Position numbers and translations under genes: made by a program. A stretch of 64,000 nt of DNA. It comes from Blastomussa wellsi. Taxonomy: Eukaryota > Cnidaria > Anthozoa > Scleractinia > Plerogyridae. Below, in pieces: positions 21,184-33,394 of this stretch. The notes beneath the pieces are model-generated. The model was not told the DNA's origin. It did no database searches and worked only from the letters and a program-made list of their open reading frames with translations. Positions within the stretch are counted from its first letter, which is position 1, and each line of letters starts with the position of its first letter. Location of the stretch: NCBI GenBank assembly GCA_947652115.1, contig OX393567.1, positions 15,409,178-15,473,177 of the forward strand, written 5' to 3'.

Positions 21184-23236
21184 TTTGAGGGTTGGCCATT
21201 ATATTATATGTTTTTATGACTCCTCAGTAAATCCTCGCTCTCGGTGATCTCGATGTTGATCATGATACTGTAAACAGCTTCCTCAATTTACAAAACTAAT
21301 CGAGAGCTGAGCTTGATCTGGTGTAACATAAGGAGAACAGTGGAGGCTAAAGACGTACAATGGCGTAAGCTAAGGGTCATTATTGCAGTTTTGCTGCCGG
21401 CCGGCCGGCCGTTACGTTTTCATTTTTGCAATACTCCAGTCCAGAAAGACGCATTATTGTCGCTCAGTTACAGTCAAAATAAGCTTTACTGTTTAACAAG
21501 TTTCTAAATCAATCTTAGTGATGTCTGTGTTATGATAATTTTAAGCTATAATCGGGAAGGAGAACATATTGAGTACACTTGAAACTTTCGTTTCAAAGAA
21601 TTGCTTGGCTCAAACTTTTTGGAGAGGCTATTGTGTTTGGCGAAACAACGATACCTTGTGGTTTGATTATGGGACAATCGAATGTCACGTCAGTACACGA
21701 GACCTTTCGGAATATTTGTGTTACGTAAGCTGCTACTTTTAATAGATGTTTTCGTGCTTCGTTTGAACAGTTGGACAAATATTTCAGCAGGAATATCATA
21801 GGATCACGTTTTTCCAATCGTAAAATTTCCCGCCGATAAACCGATTTTTTTTAATTTAAACATAAGTATATTACAATGCTCACAATTGTAGGCAATGACA
21901 GAAAAGTATTATGCACTTAGATAAATGCACAAATCACATGAAAGCCTCAAAGCAACGCTAGAAAGTAAAAAAGATCACACAAAAGATATCATTAAACTGA
22001 GATGAAACGTGGATTGCGGAGAGTGAGTAAAATTGAGATGGATTGTAATGAGTAAACTTGAAAATTTAGGATGAATTTTGTCAAAACGTGCCATAGGTGA
22101 CAAAGCTCTTATGACGCTCCAATTCCGACTGTGCATGCATGATAAAAGATCTGATTCTAATTCTACTTTTGAATTTGTGTTATAATGAAACAAGTACATG
22201 TCGATGCATTTGGTATTTATTGGTTAATTTCAAATCCCATACGAAATCATAAGTGATATAAATTACACCAGGAAAAGGCCTTAGTTAACGATATTTACAA
22301 ATTGAGAAACGGATTCACTGTCCTTAAAAGCTAGTTTTTATGGGATCATTAACGAGGATCTGATTCGAAAACTACACCAAGATCTGAAATGATATAAGAC
22401 ACATATTATATTTCCTTATTGAGACTTGCATTTACTTCAGTTCAACGGAATAATAAATGATCCCAGAAGTGAATGCATGGTCGATAGTAGCTTTAATAAA
22501 CACTGTTTTGGGAAAAGATCATTTTTAACAGAATTACGACTGGGCATGGGCCGGTAATTGGGACATTTGAAACTTTTACTGGGAAACTGCAAAATAAATA
22601 ATGTGTCACATTGCAAAATATTTGCAGAACGTCACACATAATTAAATAAGAAGAGGAGAAATTTCAAGTGCGAAATATATTTTTTGTTGTTATTCTATTG
22701 CTTGACTAGGAGGGAGCGCATAATATTCATCTGTAAGTAAAACAGCCCGGAGAAACTTGCTGCACATTGGAAAAACTTTTAAACGATCGATGAAGGCAAC
22801 TGCCTCGTTCGCCTCTTTCTAGAAAAGATCAGGCAAAGGTATCGATCCAATTGTAATTTTCGAATACTCGAGTTGTATACAGGGGAGAATTAAATATTTG
22901 CCGCACACACACAAATTTGGCGTTACTGGCCTGTCAGAATTACGTCATTTACAGAAAATATCCACATTACATATGTACTGTGGATCACGTAAGCGTCAGG
23001 TATTTCCCAGGCCTCTTACATACTACACGTGCCGCGCATTTTATCCTGTCGTTCGAAGCTACAATGCGCGCGCGTCTTAAGCGTTGAGAAACAGTTACTG
23101 CATTGTAAGAAATTGAAAGTATGAAAACATACTTTTCCCAGGAGAGCAGTATCAAACAGCCTGAGTTATACATTTTGTATGATTAAAAGGCGCGTCTCAA
23201 CAAGTGTCTCAACTACTTTTGATCGATATAATTATT
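21184..23236. other. intergenic/intronic, no gene seen
   Basis: AT-rich sequence with a CCGGCCGGCCGGCCG run near 21400. Short reading frames on both strands show no recognisable domains. Confidence 0.5.
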
Positions 23237-24509
23237 AGCCTCCTACGCAGGCGTTATTAGGGGATTGCGTTACCACTCGTCCCCACTAACGCCTGCTTAA
23301 CCGCGAGCGACATTCCTTTCCCATTGTCTCTCGCAAGACAAACTAACCAATCAGCATTGTCTGTAGGCATTCAAAACGATCGTTATAAAATTTCCCGCGA
23401 ATCCGTTCTTCGCCGGCGCTGTTGGATACAATAATCTGGTGTATTTCGATGGTTGAAACACCAAAATATTATTTATTGTGAATACAAGAGGTAAGCGTGC
23501 GAGTCTGATTCTGTCATAAGTTGGAAGGGTTAATATTTTGGGAAAAATGATCTCTCTCCCATGAACACAACAGTGGATCAGAAATATTTATTTCAGCGCT
23601 ATAAAATGCTACAAAAGACTTTGCCAACTCGAAAACGCAAAGCGGAATTAATTTAGAAATCACCAAAGAGGTCCACATCCGTGGTATTTACGAGCGAACA
23701 AATCGAAGGGAAAAATTGGAAAGAGCCAGTCAAGGCGAATACAACTTCACCGCGCTGAATCATGCATTCGACAAACTTGCCACAGAACGATTTAAAACGT
23801 CCAGTGCTGCTGGGTTAAAAGGCTGGCTTGAAAATATGCTCAACTTCTTCTTTCGAAAGTTCATTGGCCCTTTGATTTGAGGCCTCATTTTGCTTAAAAT
23901 TGGGTTTGAACAACCGACGATTATGAACGGCGCACACACTTGAAATAATATTTTTCCGAACACCAAAATCGCTACGCAGTCGTTTAGAGTCTGAAACGTG
24001 GAAACTTTGACCCATAGGCTAGCTTATCATTTGGCTGAACTTCAGTAATTCGTTGCTGGATTGTACGTCTTTTTTTGCAGAGCTGTGAGGAAAAATATGA
24101 AAACTGAAAATCAATGAGACTGTCGAACACACTGAAGGCACAGTTTGATAACAAACGACTTACCGTAGCCAGTTGATAAATTAAGGAGTGTATCTCTCTT
24201 CCCTTCAGTAAATAAGTTTCCCTTCGCAAATTCAGAACTTGCTTTCATCTAAAATGAATTTACCAGAGAAATCTCTGACTTGGAGCAAAATCAATCGTCC
24301 CTGGCATCGCGGCAGGAGAAGCGTCGTGGGGATTTTAATTGGTAAAATCTGATTGGCTAAGCGGCGGTCAAGGTGAAGGTCGGCTTTCCTTATTTTAGTA
24401 GGTAAAATCTGATTGGCGAAGCGGCGGAAAGGAATGTTGGCCTCGGTTAAGCAGACGTTAGTGGGGACAAGTGTAACGCAATCCCCTAATAACGGCTGCG
24501 TAGGAGACT
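23237..24509. mobile_element. 1.27-kb TIR element with about 65-bp inverted repeats
   Basis: The left end (AGCCTCCTACGCAGGCGTTA onward, to about 23302) is the inverse of the right end (about 24447-24509), with few mismatches. The word ATATAATTATT flanks both sides (23226-23236 and 24510-24520), a candidate 11-bp direct repeat or target duplication. No transposase could be recognised. Short frames inside, for example 23760-23966, have no known domain. The superfamily is not assigned. Confidence 0.75.
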
Positions 24510-24695
24510 ATATAATTATTAAATTTAGTTTGTTTATATGAACGAACTGAAATACATAAATTTGTTGGTTCGCCCACTTTTTATCAGTGATAAACTTGCT
24601 TTTTCTTAATTCCTTTACACCGGAAAGTGGGCAAACCAACAAATTTATGTATTTTAGTTCGTTCATATAAACAAACTAAATTTAATAATTATATA
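24509..24695. repeat. near-perfect 187-bp palindrome (about 72-bp arms)
   Basis: The left arm 24509-24580 and right arm 24624-24695 are near-perfect reverse complements, starting TATATAATTATTAAATTT and ending with its inverse, around a loop of about 43 bp. It directly abuts the right end of the preceding TIR element and shares the ATATAATTATT word. It may be a separate foldback MITE. Confidence 0.8.
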
Positions 24696-24723
24696 GGTTT
24701 CAATGACTGACATCCTTGGTTAA

Positions 24724-26027
24724 GGTGGCTGAACACAGTTTGTAAAATTTGAGTACCGTCCTGTACTTTTCATGCTCTCACAGTTAAGCCCATATTTGGC
24801 ATGCGTCTTATACAATACCACTAAAGTCTATTTGTGAAGTTATTTTTTTTTTCAAGTGGACCGTTTCCATGGCAACGGAAGAGATCAAATGCGAGCTAAA
24901 AAGGCGTTTACCATTTACAAAAAATTCCCGGAAATTCCCGTTGGGAAGTTCCATTCGGGAAGAGCGTGTTCCATTTGAACGCACGTCTCATTCGTTCGCA
25001 GGCCCTTCTCTTGCCCCTCTTGCTCCCGCGAAAATTGAAAATGGCGTCTCAAATGTTGATAATGAGCCGTATGATGATGTTGCACGAGAGTTAAGAATTT
25101 TCAATAGATGAAGAAAGTCTGGTAAGTTCAGAAGATGATGGTGAAATATATATTCTCTCAGCTGCTGTCACTTTCATGAAACCCGACCTTAACAGAAACC
25201 ATGGTTATGCCGACATATTCGATCGCTGAAGTTTTAAAGTCATTTCAGAATGACAAGAGTCACCATGGAAGCTCTATGCAGAGAAGTACAAGCTACTGGA
25301 AGCGTCCCACCATGACAGCCGTTTGGCCGAACTCCAATTCCCCTTCGCAAACAAGTGCTGGAATTCGTTGGGTTTATTGCGAACTCGGAAGTGATCCGCT
25401 TAGTGTCAGACCGGTTTGACATAACTCTGAGTAGTTTGAAAAGGATAATCCACCGCTTATGTGTAGATTTGAGACAGCAGTACATCAGTAGCACTCGTAC
25501 AAACTCTGGACAGAACATGACATGAAAACACCATTTTGGTTGAAGCCAGAAGCAGCAAGAAAACGATAGGGGCCTGGCTGCGAAAACGACCGTGAAAGGA
25601 TTGAAACTGGTGAGAAAGACGAGAAATCAGTAAATGGAACACACATTTCCATTGGAAAATTTCTACCGGGAAAACGGGACTTCCTTTCTCGAAAGTCCAT
25701 TATTTTCGGAAATTTTCCAGTGGAACGAACCAAAAAGTTATGTTCCATTTGCAAACCAAACGGAATTTACGGGAATTTTTTGTAAGTGGTAAACGCCCAA
25801 AATATCTAGTTTTTTTTCCGGAAAATCCACTGTACTCGTCGCATGCGCCGACCGTAATTAACCCTTCTTGGCAATAAACAAAACTGTGAACCACATTTTA
25901 CGAGCTGTTGAGACGTTTTTGAGATATATTTGCTGCCGACTTGCTCACCATGTTTGCTTTTATGATTAAAAGCAACGCCGTGTTGGGTAATACCGCTAAC
26001 CACACAGAAAAACTGTGTTCAGCCACC
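24724..26027. mobile_element. TTAA-flanked TIR element (piggyBac-like ends), 1.3 kb
   Basis: The ends are GGTGGCTGAACACAGTTT and its exact inverse, flanked on both sides by TTAA (24720-24723 and 26028-26031). TTAA duplication is characteristic of piggyBac-type transposition. There is no piggyBac transposase inside; the interior is largely occupied by another, nested inverted-repeat element. Confidence 0.75.
24903..25797. mobile_element. nested PIF/Harbinger-like remnant
   Basis: The inverted ends GGCGTTTACC, continuing with AAAAAATTCCCG, face each other at 24903 and 25797. On the plus strand, 25244-25490 reads FRMTRVTMEAL, then PLRKQVLEFVGFIANSEVIR and DRFDITLSSLKRIIHR, which resembles the N-terminal helix-turn-helix part of Harbinger transposases. 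The frame is broken by a TGA and no DDE core is present. It lies wholly within the TTAA-flanked element, so it inserted later. Confidence 0.6.
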
Positions 26028-26534
26028 TTAATTAGACAGTGTTCTTATTACATTTTTTAAGTTATTATTATTGCCTTTACAGCAGAGAAAATCTAGGCAG
26101 TCTATACCGCAACGAAAGGCAAACTGTCCCTTAGCACCTTTGTAGAAACGGAATATACGATAACTTGTCATCAGATTGAAAAAAAATTGCTAACGAAAAA
26201 TGCAACTTTACAGTAAAAGTAACACTTCATACTTCATACTAATTACCATCTTTAAGTTAAAAAAAATAAAAAATGATATGATATGTGAAATGATAAAATA
26301 GCGTGCGTGACTAGCATATAAATATTTGAGGGAAGATTGGCCCATCATATCTCTTTTGCGAGCACGGTGACCTACCTTTTTATGGTATTGTTCGAAACAG
26401 TGCTTGGAAGGGAACATTCAGGGAAAGTTTCAAAAAACATTGGTGGATAACTTCTATTTCTGAGGAATCACATTAATAATAAATCTGGTAAAGTGTGAAA
26501 CGTTTAGTTTCGATTTCTTTATCTTTTTCATTTT

Positions 26535-27310
26535 AATATATAGATTTAGCAAAGCCTAAAAGCGGAGCTGTAATTTTTTTTTGCTGGTTCTTTTAAAATA
26601 GCTTGTGAAAATATTCTTACAAAAATGTTGTCATTGAAGTTACAGCTTTGTTTATGCAACTACTTAATAGGAGAGATTCCATAGGCGAAAAGTCTACTCC
26701 AGTATTTTGCCGAGGATGATCATGAAAACAATTGATATCCAACGTTTTTCTTTCTAAGGAGGACACAGCCAGTAATTTTGACCAATTTCAGTAAAAAATG
26801 CATAAATTGTCCCAGCTGGTGGTATAGATCATGGTAAATCGGACTTGAGTCCGCGATCCAATCATACATCAGTGCCTGGTGAGCGGTCAACTTTAATAAA
26901 ACACGTGATTCGATGATTTCTAATACCTTAGTATTGACAGCTGTCGGTTGACCATAACATGGCAACGATGTCAGCTTATTGTAACTTTTTTCCAGGTGCG
27001 AGCTCTATCTTTGGACTATGGCCGCCACATTGACATTGTGACGACGTCGTTCGTAAGGACGGACGTACGCGCCCGCGATTTTTGCCGATGGTGATTTTGA
27101 CCATGAAAAATAAAAGGCATGGTTCTCCTGTTTGTACTTTGTATGCGTGTTTGGTTCTCCCATTTTTTTGGGTATGGGGCTCCGCTGGAGCTCCGCTATT
27201 ATATTTTTCTTTTTCTTATTTAGCATTTTTTCGAAAGTATTATCATAAAATCATCGTGAACTAGCAACAAATGTACAGCTCCGCCTTTAAGCTTGCCTAA
27301 ATCTATATAT
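26535..27310. mobile_element. about 775-bp TIR element beginning TATATAGATTTAG
   Basis: The left end (ATATATAGATTTAGCAAAGC, then AAAAGCGGAGCTGTA) is mirrored at the right end (TACAGCTCCGCCTTTAAGC, then CTAAATCTATATAT) with a few mismatches. There is no coding capacity. It ends only 35 bp from the 3' end of the GPCR at 27345-28367. Confidence 0.65.
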
Positions 27311-27344
27311 AATAATCCTTTACACTCAGTCCTCCTTCAAAGCT

Positions 27345-28367
27345 CTAAGTTGACGAACAACACAATACCTGTTTAATAGTTTCCATAACTAGTCGCCTTA
27401 CTTCTCTAATCTTCCAACAATATAACATCGGGTTCAGTGTTGAGTTAAAAAGTTGAAGCGTTGATGAAAATAACCAAGCGACAGTCAGATAAAAGTTCAG
27501 TCGACTGCCGATTACGAGTAAAATCATAACTATTCCTGTGGGTAGGTAACAGGCGAGTACTGAAAACTGTACCCACAATGCACTGGACACTGTCTTTCTG
27601 TATCGCGCTATGTTCAATGGCTCATGTCCGTTTGGTTGTCCTTGTTGAACGTGCTCTTGTATTTGAGATTGATGATGAAGGAGCTTTCGATAGATTTGAA
27701 TGTAAGAGCACGTTGAAACAATTATACATAACAAAATACCAATAGCGGCAAAAAGTAAGTCTACCGTAATATTCCAGAACATCGCGGTGGCAAAGACGAT
27801 GTTTAGTGTCCAAAAACAGATCACAAACGTGAAGACTCGCTTAAAAGTAACTACTTGTCTGTATCCCATGCCAAGTAACAGGGCGAGAAGTCTGTCCACG
27901 CTAATCGCAGTTAGTGTGAACAAGGATACCAAACTCAACACTTGACCTAAAAAGACAGTAATACCATGTATGGGGTAACACAGTTTCAACCCGTCTTTTT
28001 GAACTGTCATTAACTGTAAGACAAAAAGCGGTTCCGCAAAAATCCCAACAAACAAATCTGTAAGCACCAGTGAACGTAGCAAAATTTTGGAAGGCCGATG
28101 AAGGGACGACTCCTTGTTAAGAGCAACTAAGATTACAGCATTACCTATCGTTGATGTCAAGCCGAGGAAAATATGAAAAACTACAAGAAAAGTCAGTAAA
28201 TGACTTCCCATTAGCAGAACCAGTAAAATGCAAATATGTCCATGTACATCTCCACCTTCCATGTTCTCTATGGAGTTATTCTGCACCATTTGAGTTTTAA
28301 GTAGAGTACGAAATCGGGCGAAGCTCAGCAAGGAGGAGCAGCCACGACAACGGAAGGAAGACGACAA
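27345..28367 (-). CDS. class A GPCR, up to 340 aa, single exon
   Basis: A complete receptor in the same family as 993-1904. It shows GNAVIL in TM1, LVLTDLFVG in TM2, SVDRLLALLLG after TM3 (DRL) and [11 protein letters not shown] in TM7. The third loop carries QPNGHEPLNIARYRKTVSSA. The first Met gives an arginine- and cysteine-rich extension unlike the paralogs. Met27 or Met36 (MEGGDVHG) would give about 305-314 residues, closer to family length, and the broken copy at 49-50 kb aligns from that region, so one of these is the likelier start. The upstream flank to about 29.1 kb is duplicated in inverted orientation at 50.3-51.1 kb. The ligand is unknown. Confidence 0.88.
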   Translation of the reverse strand: MSSSFRCRGCSSLLSFARFRTLLKTQMVQNNSIENMEGGDVHGHICILLVLLMGSHLLTFLVVFHIFLGLTSTIGNAVILVALNKESSLHRPSKILLRSLVLTDLFVGIFAEPLFVLQLMTVQKDGLKLCYPIHGITVFLGQVLSLVSLFTLTAISVDRLLALLLGMGYRQVVTFKRVFTFVICFWTLNIVFATAMFWNITVDLLFAAIGILLCIIVSTCSYIQIYRKLLHHQSQIQEHVQQGQPNGHEPLNIARYRKTVSSALWVQFSVLACYLPTGIVMILLVIGSRLNFYLTVAWLFSSTLQLFNSTLNPMLYCWKIREVRRLVMETIKQVLCCSST

Positions 28368-29389
28368 AGGAAGCTGCTGCTGCTATGAAATTGCCGTCTT
28401 ATTACATTTGTGCGCTTGTTGTCAGCACAGTAAGACTGATAAATCCAGTTATGAAAAACAGCTTATAGTACCCTGTGCGTGTGAGATTATTTATTCACCG
28501 TGCCAGAAGTAATAAACATTGGGATTCAACTATCCTACTGTCACTTTTTAATCGGCTTTTAATATCTCGCACTTTATATCTTTCCACGGCTTTTATTTCC
28601 TGCCACCAACAGCAACGCAAATGACCTTTATTATTTTGCGAATGAAATGAGTTTTTAGTATTTCTTGTTTTGTTCAGTTGTCAGGTCGGAGGCTTCTGTT
28701 TAATGGTATTAAAGTTAATTTAAAACTACTCCCTCCGGCGAAATAACGGAATCGAACGCAACGATCTCGTAATTGAAACTAGAACCTGCTGTTTTAATTT
28801 ATTCTGATTGTCCTTCTTTTGGAGAGAGCTTATAGCAAAGCCTGATTGAACGATTGGTTTTGTTATGAAATTTCTATACTGGATTTAAATTCATCGTTTG
28901 GAAGAGTCCGGCTACATTATCAGTTATATGATTCATAGAAATCGCGATTATTTAATTAGTACTTCGTGTTTCGTGAAAAGATCCTTACATGAGATTGATT
29001 CTATAGTAAATACAATAAAAGCGAACACTACTTCATTAAATTTGTTTTCAATCGCTTCAGTGACGAATGTGCCTTTTTGAAATAAATCAGCAAGGTATTT
29101 TATATCATTATTTTTTACAGCTCAGCGGTAACTTCAGTTGAATTACCGGCTGTATTTGGATGTGTACTGTTTATTGTGTTAGTTTTAATAATTCTTGTTC
29201 GTGTGTTTTTGAGGTTACTTTCATAGGAAACAATTGTGACAGTCACTCACCTGCAAACATTTATATGGAAAAAGGCCTCTAGAGTCCAGACCCCTCTACT
29301 CCCTTGGCCCTAGGACGTTTGCCTTCTCCTTTCATACCTACAATCCCCTGAGACCATTATGCAAAACAGAAGAACTATGATGATAAAAT
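28368..29389. other. 5' flank, part of a segmental duplication
   Basis: No gene. About 28380-29090 is homologous, in reverse orientation, to about 50285-51060. Shared landmarks include the GATAAATCCAGTT phrase, the GGAGGCTTCTGTT phrase and GGCTACATTATCAGTT. Confidence 0.65.
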
Positions 29390-29830
29390 GTCAGTTTTCA
29401 ATACGTTCCAGAATGTTGTCATGGCACTGACGATATTCTGAGTCCAAAAGCATATCACAATCACTATAAACACTCGTTTAAAAGAAACCACTGCCCCCCC
29501 CCCCCCCCCCCCACTCCTCCCCCTCCCCGTGTCTATGTCTAATGTCCAGTGACGGTGTCGACAAGGATACCAAACTCAGCACTTGCCCGATAAAAATATA
29601 GTGATAGCCTGATGGGGAAACAAAGTTTTATGCTTTCGTCAGTTGCATTGTCATTAGCTGTGTGACCAAAAAGGCGCTTAAAAATGCCAACAAAGAAACC
29701 AATGAGCGCCAGGTAAAAGACCTGGGAAGGCGGATGAAGAGAGCACTCCTTGGAAAGGGATGCTAGGATCACAGTATTACAAGAAACATATTATTCGAAG
29801 TGAAATTGTCCTCTCCATCTTCCATGTTCT
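29390..29830 (-). pseudogene. GPCR pseudogene fragment interrupted by a poly-C tract
   Basis: Minus-strand homology to the N-terminal half of the receptor family: LASLSKECSLHPPSQVF corresponds to the ALYKESSLHPPSKIL segment after TM1, followed by a degenerate TM2-TM3. A run of about 22 C residues (about 29491-29513) followed by C-rich sequence sits where the DRL-loop coding region should be. The C-terminal half is absent apart from a TM4-like stretch at 29390-29480. Confidence 0.75.
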
Positions 29831-31959
29831 CTACAGAGCTAAACATTCATTTTGTGGATGATCTGCAAATTAACATTCCTTGTGAAATATAATGAGGAAT
29901 CAGGGGGTGGGTGGGAGGATTGGATGGCTGGCCACCCCCTTTAGAACAGCCCACCAAATAAATTTAACACGTATGAAGCCAACCATCCTCACAATTTACA
30001 AAAAGAGAACAAACAATTGAATTTAAGCCCGTAATCGGAAATTATAGTTATATTTTTCCGCCATTTTGACTTCTTCTTTGCATAATGTTCAATCTTTTGG
30101 TCGACTAGGTTAGCCAGGTATTTCTATTAGCTTACATTTCTTCTATTTTTGTGGCGTTTCAAGAGATTGCATTGTTGCGGTATTCAATTGGTCCTTCCTA
30201 AATCGCCATGTTTTGGAACAAACGCAGGACAACTTAAAAACTGTAAATTAACGCATAGTATGGTGACCGATTGGTATCAGCCAGCCCCTGATTCCTGGAC
30301 GACCCCTCAGCAGAGATAGGTGTTTGTGTGATGCTTCTTACAGTTTTTTCCTTGCGAAGTTGAGCAATACGGGAAGCTTTACACAGTCACATTCCCTTTA
30401 AAGAACAACTTACAAAAGTTTGAAGTAGTTCCCTGATAATTTTTGCGTTATATACATTTGGTAAATTGTAACGTGAAGCAGTTCAGCAGCATCGGCTGTT
30501 TGCTTAATTATATTTCTATGCATGTCAGATTTTAAAACTTGAAAGACTTGCCTTCAACAAATGGATCGATCAAACAATCCCATGTTTGACATATTGTTGT
30601 ACAATTCCATCATTTTCTTCAATGGAGGCCAAAAATGTACCAGCAATGGCAAGCAGTATATATACCCTTCTGACAGATATAGTGGGCTTTCTTATAAATA
30701 AGTATAACTTAGGGAACTCGCCTTTCCCTAATCACATGAAGTTAGTTTGTGGTGATTACCGATTAACAACGGAGATGAACCGGCATGGTTAACAACAACA
30801 TCTTTAATCACACTTGCAGACAGGACTCCATTTTACACGACCATGGTTCTGTAGTGAACCTAATGATTGGTATAAACGTCACGAAATATCTCTTACACTG
30901 CATGAAAACACTACACAGTTTATTACTCTTCTTTACCGTGTTTTTATTTTATACATGATACCATAAGACGTAAGTGAGACGGAACTGCATGCGGCTGTAT
31001 TAACCAATGATAAAATGGGTTCTTTGCATTTCTTAGTTTGTTTTCAGCGTTCATTGAGGTTTTAGTTCTATTGAGTTGTCAGCATGATTCCAAACAGATT
31101 TTAAGTATAAAATAATTGAAAAGGAATTGTAGATCAACAGAGACTTTATTTCCTTGTTATTAAAAGGCTTTTCGCGACAGGTGTTACTTTTCTGAAATAA
31201 AACAATTTAACGCCTTTTCTTTTGTTTAAACGGTGCTGTATATATCAGCAAATGGAATATTTCGTGTTTTTCGAACGAAAGCACGGTTTTCTATGTTTTT
31301 TCTTTTGTTCGAATGGAGCGAAATTAATAGAACACCCTCGCTTTTTATGAAATATAGTTAGCTATAGGGCCTGGAAATTTTCTGACACGAATTCAGAAAC
31401 TGACAAAAATTAATATAATAAAAGTCAACTACTTTTAGCAACTGAAACGAAAACACTTTGTTTTCTTCCGATGGCAATAATTTCTTCGGAACAAAAAGAC
31501 CTTCTCCAGCCACCTGAAAGCTCATTAAAAGAAGTTGGGTAATATAACAATGAACGCCTAGTGCTCAACCGCTATATATTAAATTTGGCATGATGAGTAA
31601 ATAAGCTCACACGCACGCTCTGTTATTTTCTAAATCGTCCTATGATGATAATCGCTGTAGCTTTAGCTATTTTGAGACTCAAAGCTGCCTACCGATTGGG
31701 AAGATTGGTTAGCCGCAGTATAATAATCTTAAACTGGAAATGAAAGTTTTACTCAACGCTTCAAAAACACTATCTAGGGTTGTCTACATGAAATGTACAT
31801 ATTGAGTAATGCTGCTTTCAAGAAACAGAAAAGAAAAGTTAAAGCAGGGAAGGCGAAGCAGGGGGGACTAGAGAAGACTTCCCCCCCCCTCCACCCCACC
31901 AGTACGTTCCAAGCAAAAAATAAAACTAAATGAAAAAGAAGTGTATCAAGTAACATGTA
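29831..31959. other. intronic/intergenic, no gene seen
   Basis: AT-rich sequence. No domain-bearing frame, RNA gene or bounded repeat was recognised. Confidence 0.5.
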
Positions 31960-33394
31960 AGGGACTGTGCAATAATTACCTGGAGGGGGGGGGCGTAAAA
32001 TGGGTTCCAAATGGCCAAAAATTAAGTCATACCCCCCTCTCGTTAAGCAAAAATTAACTTCAACCCCCCCTCACACAATAATAACATTAAGTTTGACCCC
32101 CCCCCCTCCCCCTCTCCCTTGGAAAAACAACTTCTCCCATTGATACAGTCCCAAACCGCGTGACAACAGCAACATTTCAAGGTGTGAAAATGAAGCGAAA
32201 AGCCTTAAGGAAAAGGTGGAAATTATTAAAGATAAAATTACAGCACATGATGACAGTCTTTTTAGTGAGAGAACAGGAAAGCTGCAAACAGGTCTCAAGT
32301 GCCACCATAAATTTAATTCAAACACTCTACACTTAATTTCAACTGGAATTCAAAATAATATTGATAGACTGATTGAGGACCTTGAAACTGCAACAAATAA
32401 ATACAGGGCCACCTATTCTATTGGTTCCAAAAGTAATGCATCAATATCCAGAAGAAAGAAAGAAGGGAAAAGAAAAGCCAAAAAGAGGAGTTCTTTGGCT
32501 GTGGAAAATCGAAAGGGTAGAGCTTCTGTTATTTTTCGTTCACTGGGAGGAACAGCAGTTGATGGAGAATATGAGCCAGAAAAATATGGAGTGCCACAGA
32601 TTGATAATGTCGATCCAGATATTATTGCTTTATTTACGTCTCGCACTGATAAAGCTTGTTTAGGAGACCTGTTAAACTCTAAGTGCTTTGTGGGAGAAGC
32701 TGAAGAGTTTGTTGAAGACTTTTTATCATCAAGCTCTTAAACACTAACAAAAACATGTATCATTTTGATAATATTCTCAAGTGAATTTCACTTGTTACCT
32801 GCATTTCCAGTTTTTTAATTATATCCATTGGTAAATCTAGAGGGGTGTAATGAGGTTGATGTGATACTTACCTTGGGCCTAAAATTCCGTACATTTATTG
32901 TCAATCAGAATTAATTTTGTTCTTGGTTTCCTGTTGGGGACATCCTCTACTTCTATAAATTCTAGATTTACCCCTGTTGTGTTACTCATAAATAGGGTAA
33001 AACATCAAGTCACCAGACATTTACATGAACTGCTGATGGTTTTGTTATTGCATGTAATAACTAGTTCTGTTCTATTTTATTTTATTCATGTTTTATTTGT
33101 ATCATTGAAAATCAGTCCCAGGTTGGTGAACTGCTCATGGCTGTGTTACTTTAAATGTTAGGTCATGCCATATGAAATTTATATAAATCAGTCCAGAAAA
33201 AAGTGAGTATAATTTTCAGTAAAATAATATCTTTGGTTTTTGAGTCATAAAGTCAGTTTTTTAGTTGCCCCCCCCACTTATTTAGAAAATTACATGTTAC
33301 CCCCCCCTCCCTAAGGCTGTTAGTTTACATTGTGCCCCCCCCCCCCCCTCTCGTTTTACGGCCCCCCCCTCCAGGTAATTATTGCACAGTCCCT
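31960..33394. mobile_element. 1.4-kb TIR transposon with poly-C subterminal tracts
   Basis: The left end AGGGACTGTGCAATAATTAC, then CTGGAGGGG and a G run, is exactly mirrored at 33357-33394. Several C7-C14 tracts lie just inside both ends (for example 32094-32110 and 33262-33366). The interior holds one open frame (32216-32740). The superfamily is not assigned and no target duplication is clear. Confidence 0.75.
32216..32740 (+). CDS. unrecognised transposon-borne frame, 174 aa or longer
   Basis: An open frame within the poly-C TIR element. Upstream codons in the same frame continue the helical pattern (KSLKEKVEIIKDK), so the true start may be earlier or on another exon. The product is helical and charged at first, has a very basic stretch (RRKKEGKRKAKKRSS, about residues 79-95) that could be a nuclear-localisation signal, and ends in an acidic/serine tail (EEFVEDFLSSSS). 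No catalytic motif is visible. It may be the tail of a transposase or an accessory protein. The function is unknown. Confidence 0.5.
   Translation: MEIIKDKITAHDDSLFSERTGKLQTGLKCHHKFNSNTLHLISTGIQNNIDRLIEDLETATNKYRATYSIGSKSNASISRRKKEGKRKAKKRSSLAVENRKGRASVIFRSLGGTAVDGEYEPEKYGVPQIDNVDPDIIALFTSRTDKACLGDLLNSKCFVGEAEEFVEDFLSSSS

Noticed and set aside
27082..27264. 60-codon plus-strand hydrophobic frame
   Set aside because: It lies inside the 26535-27310 TIR element and has no family resemblance.
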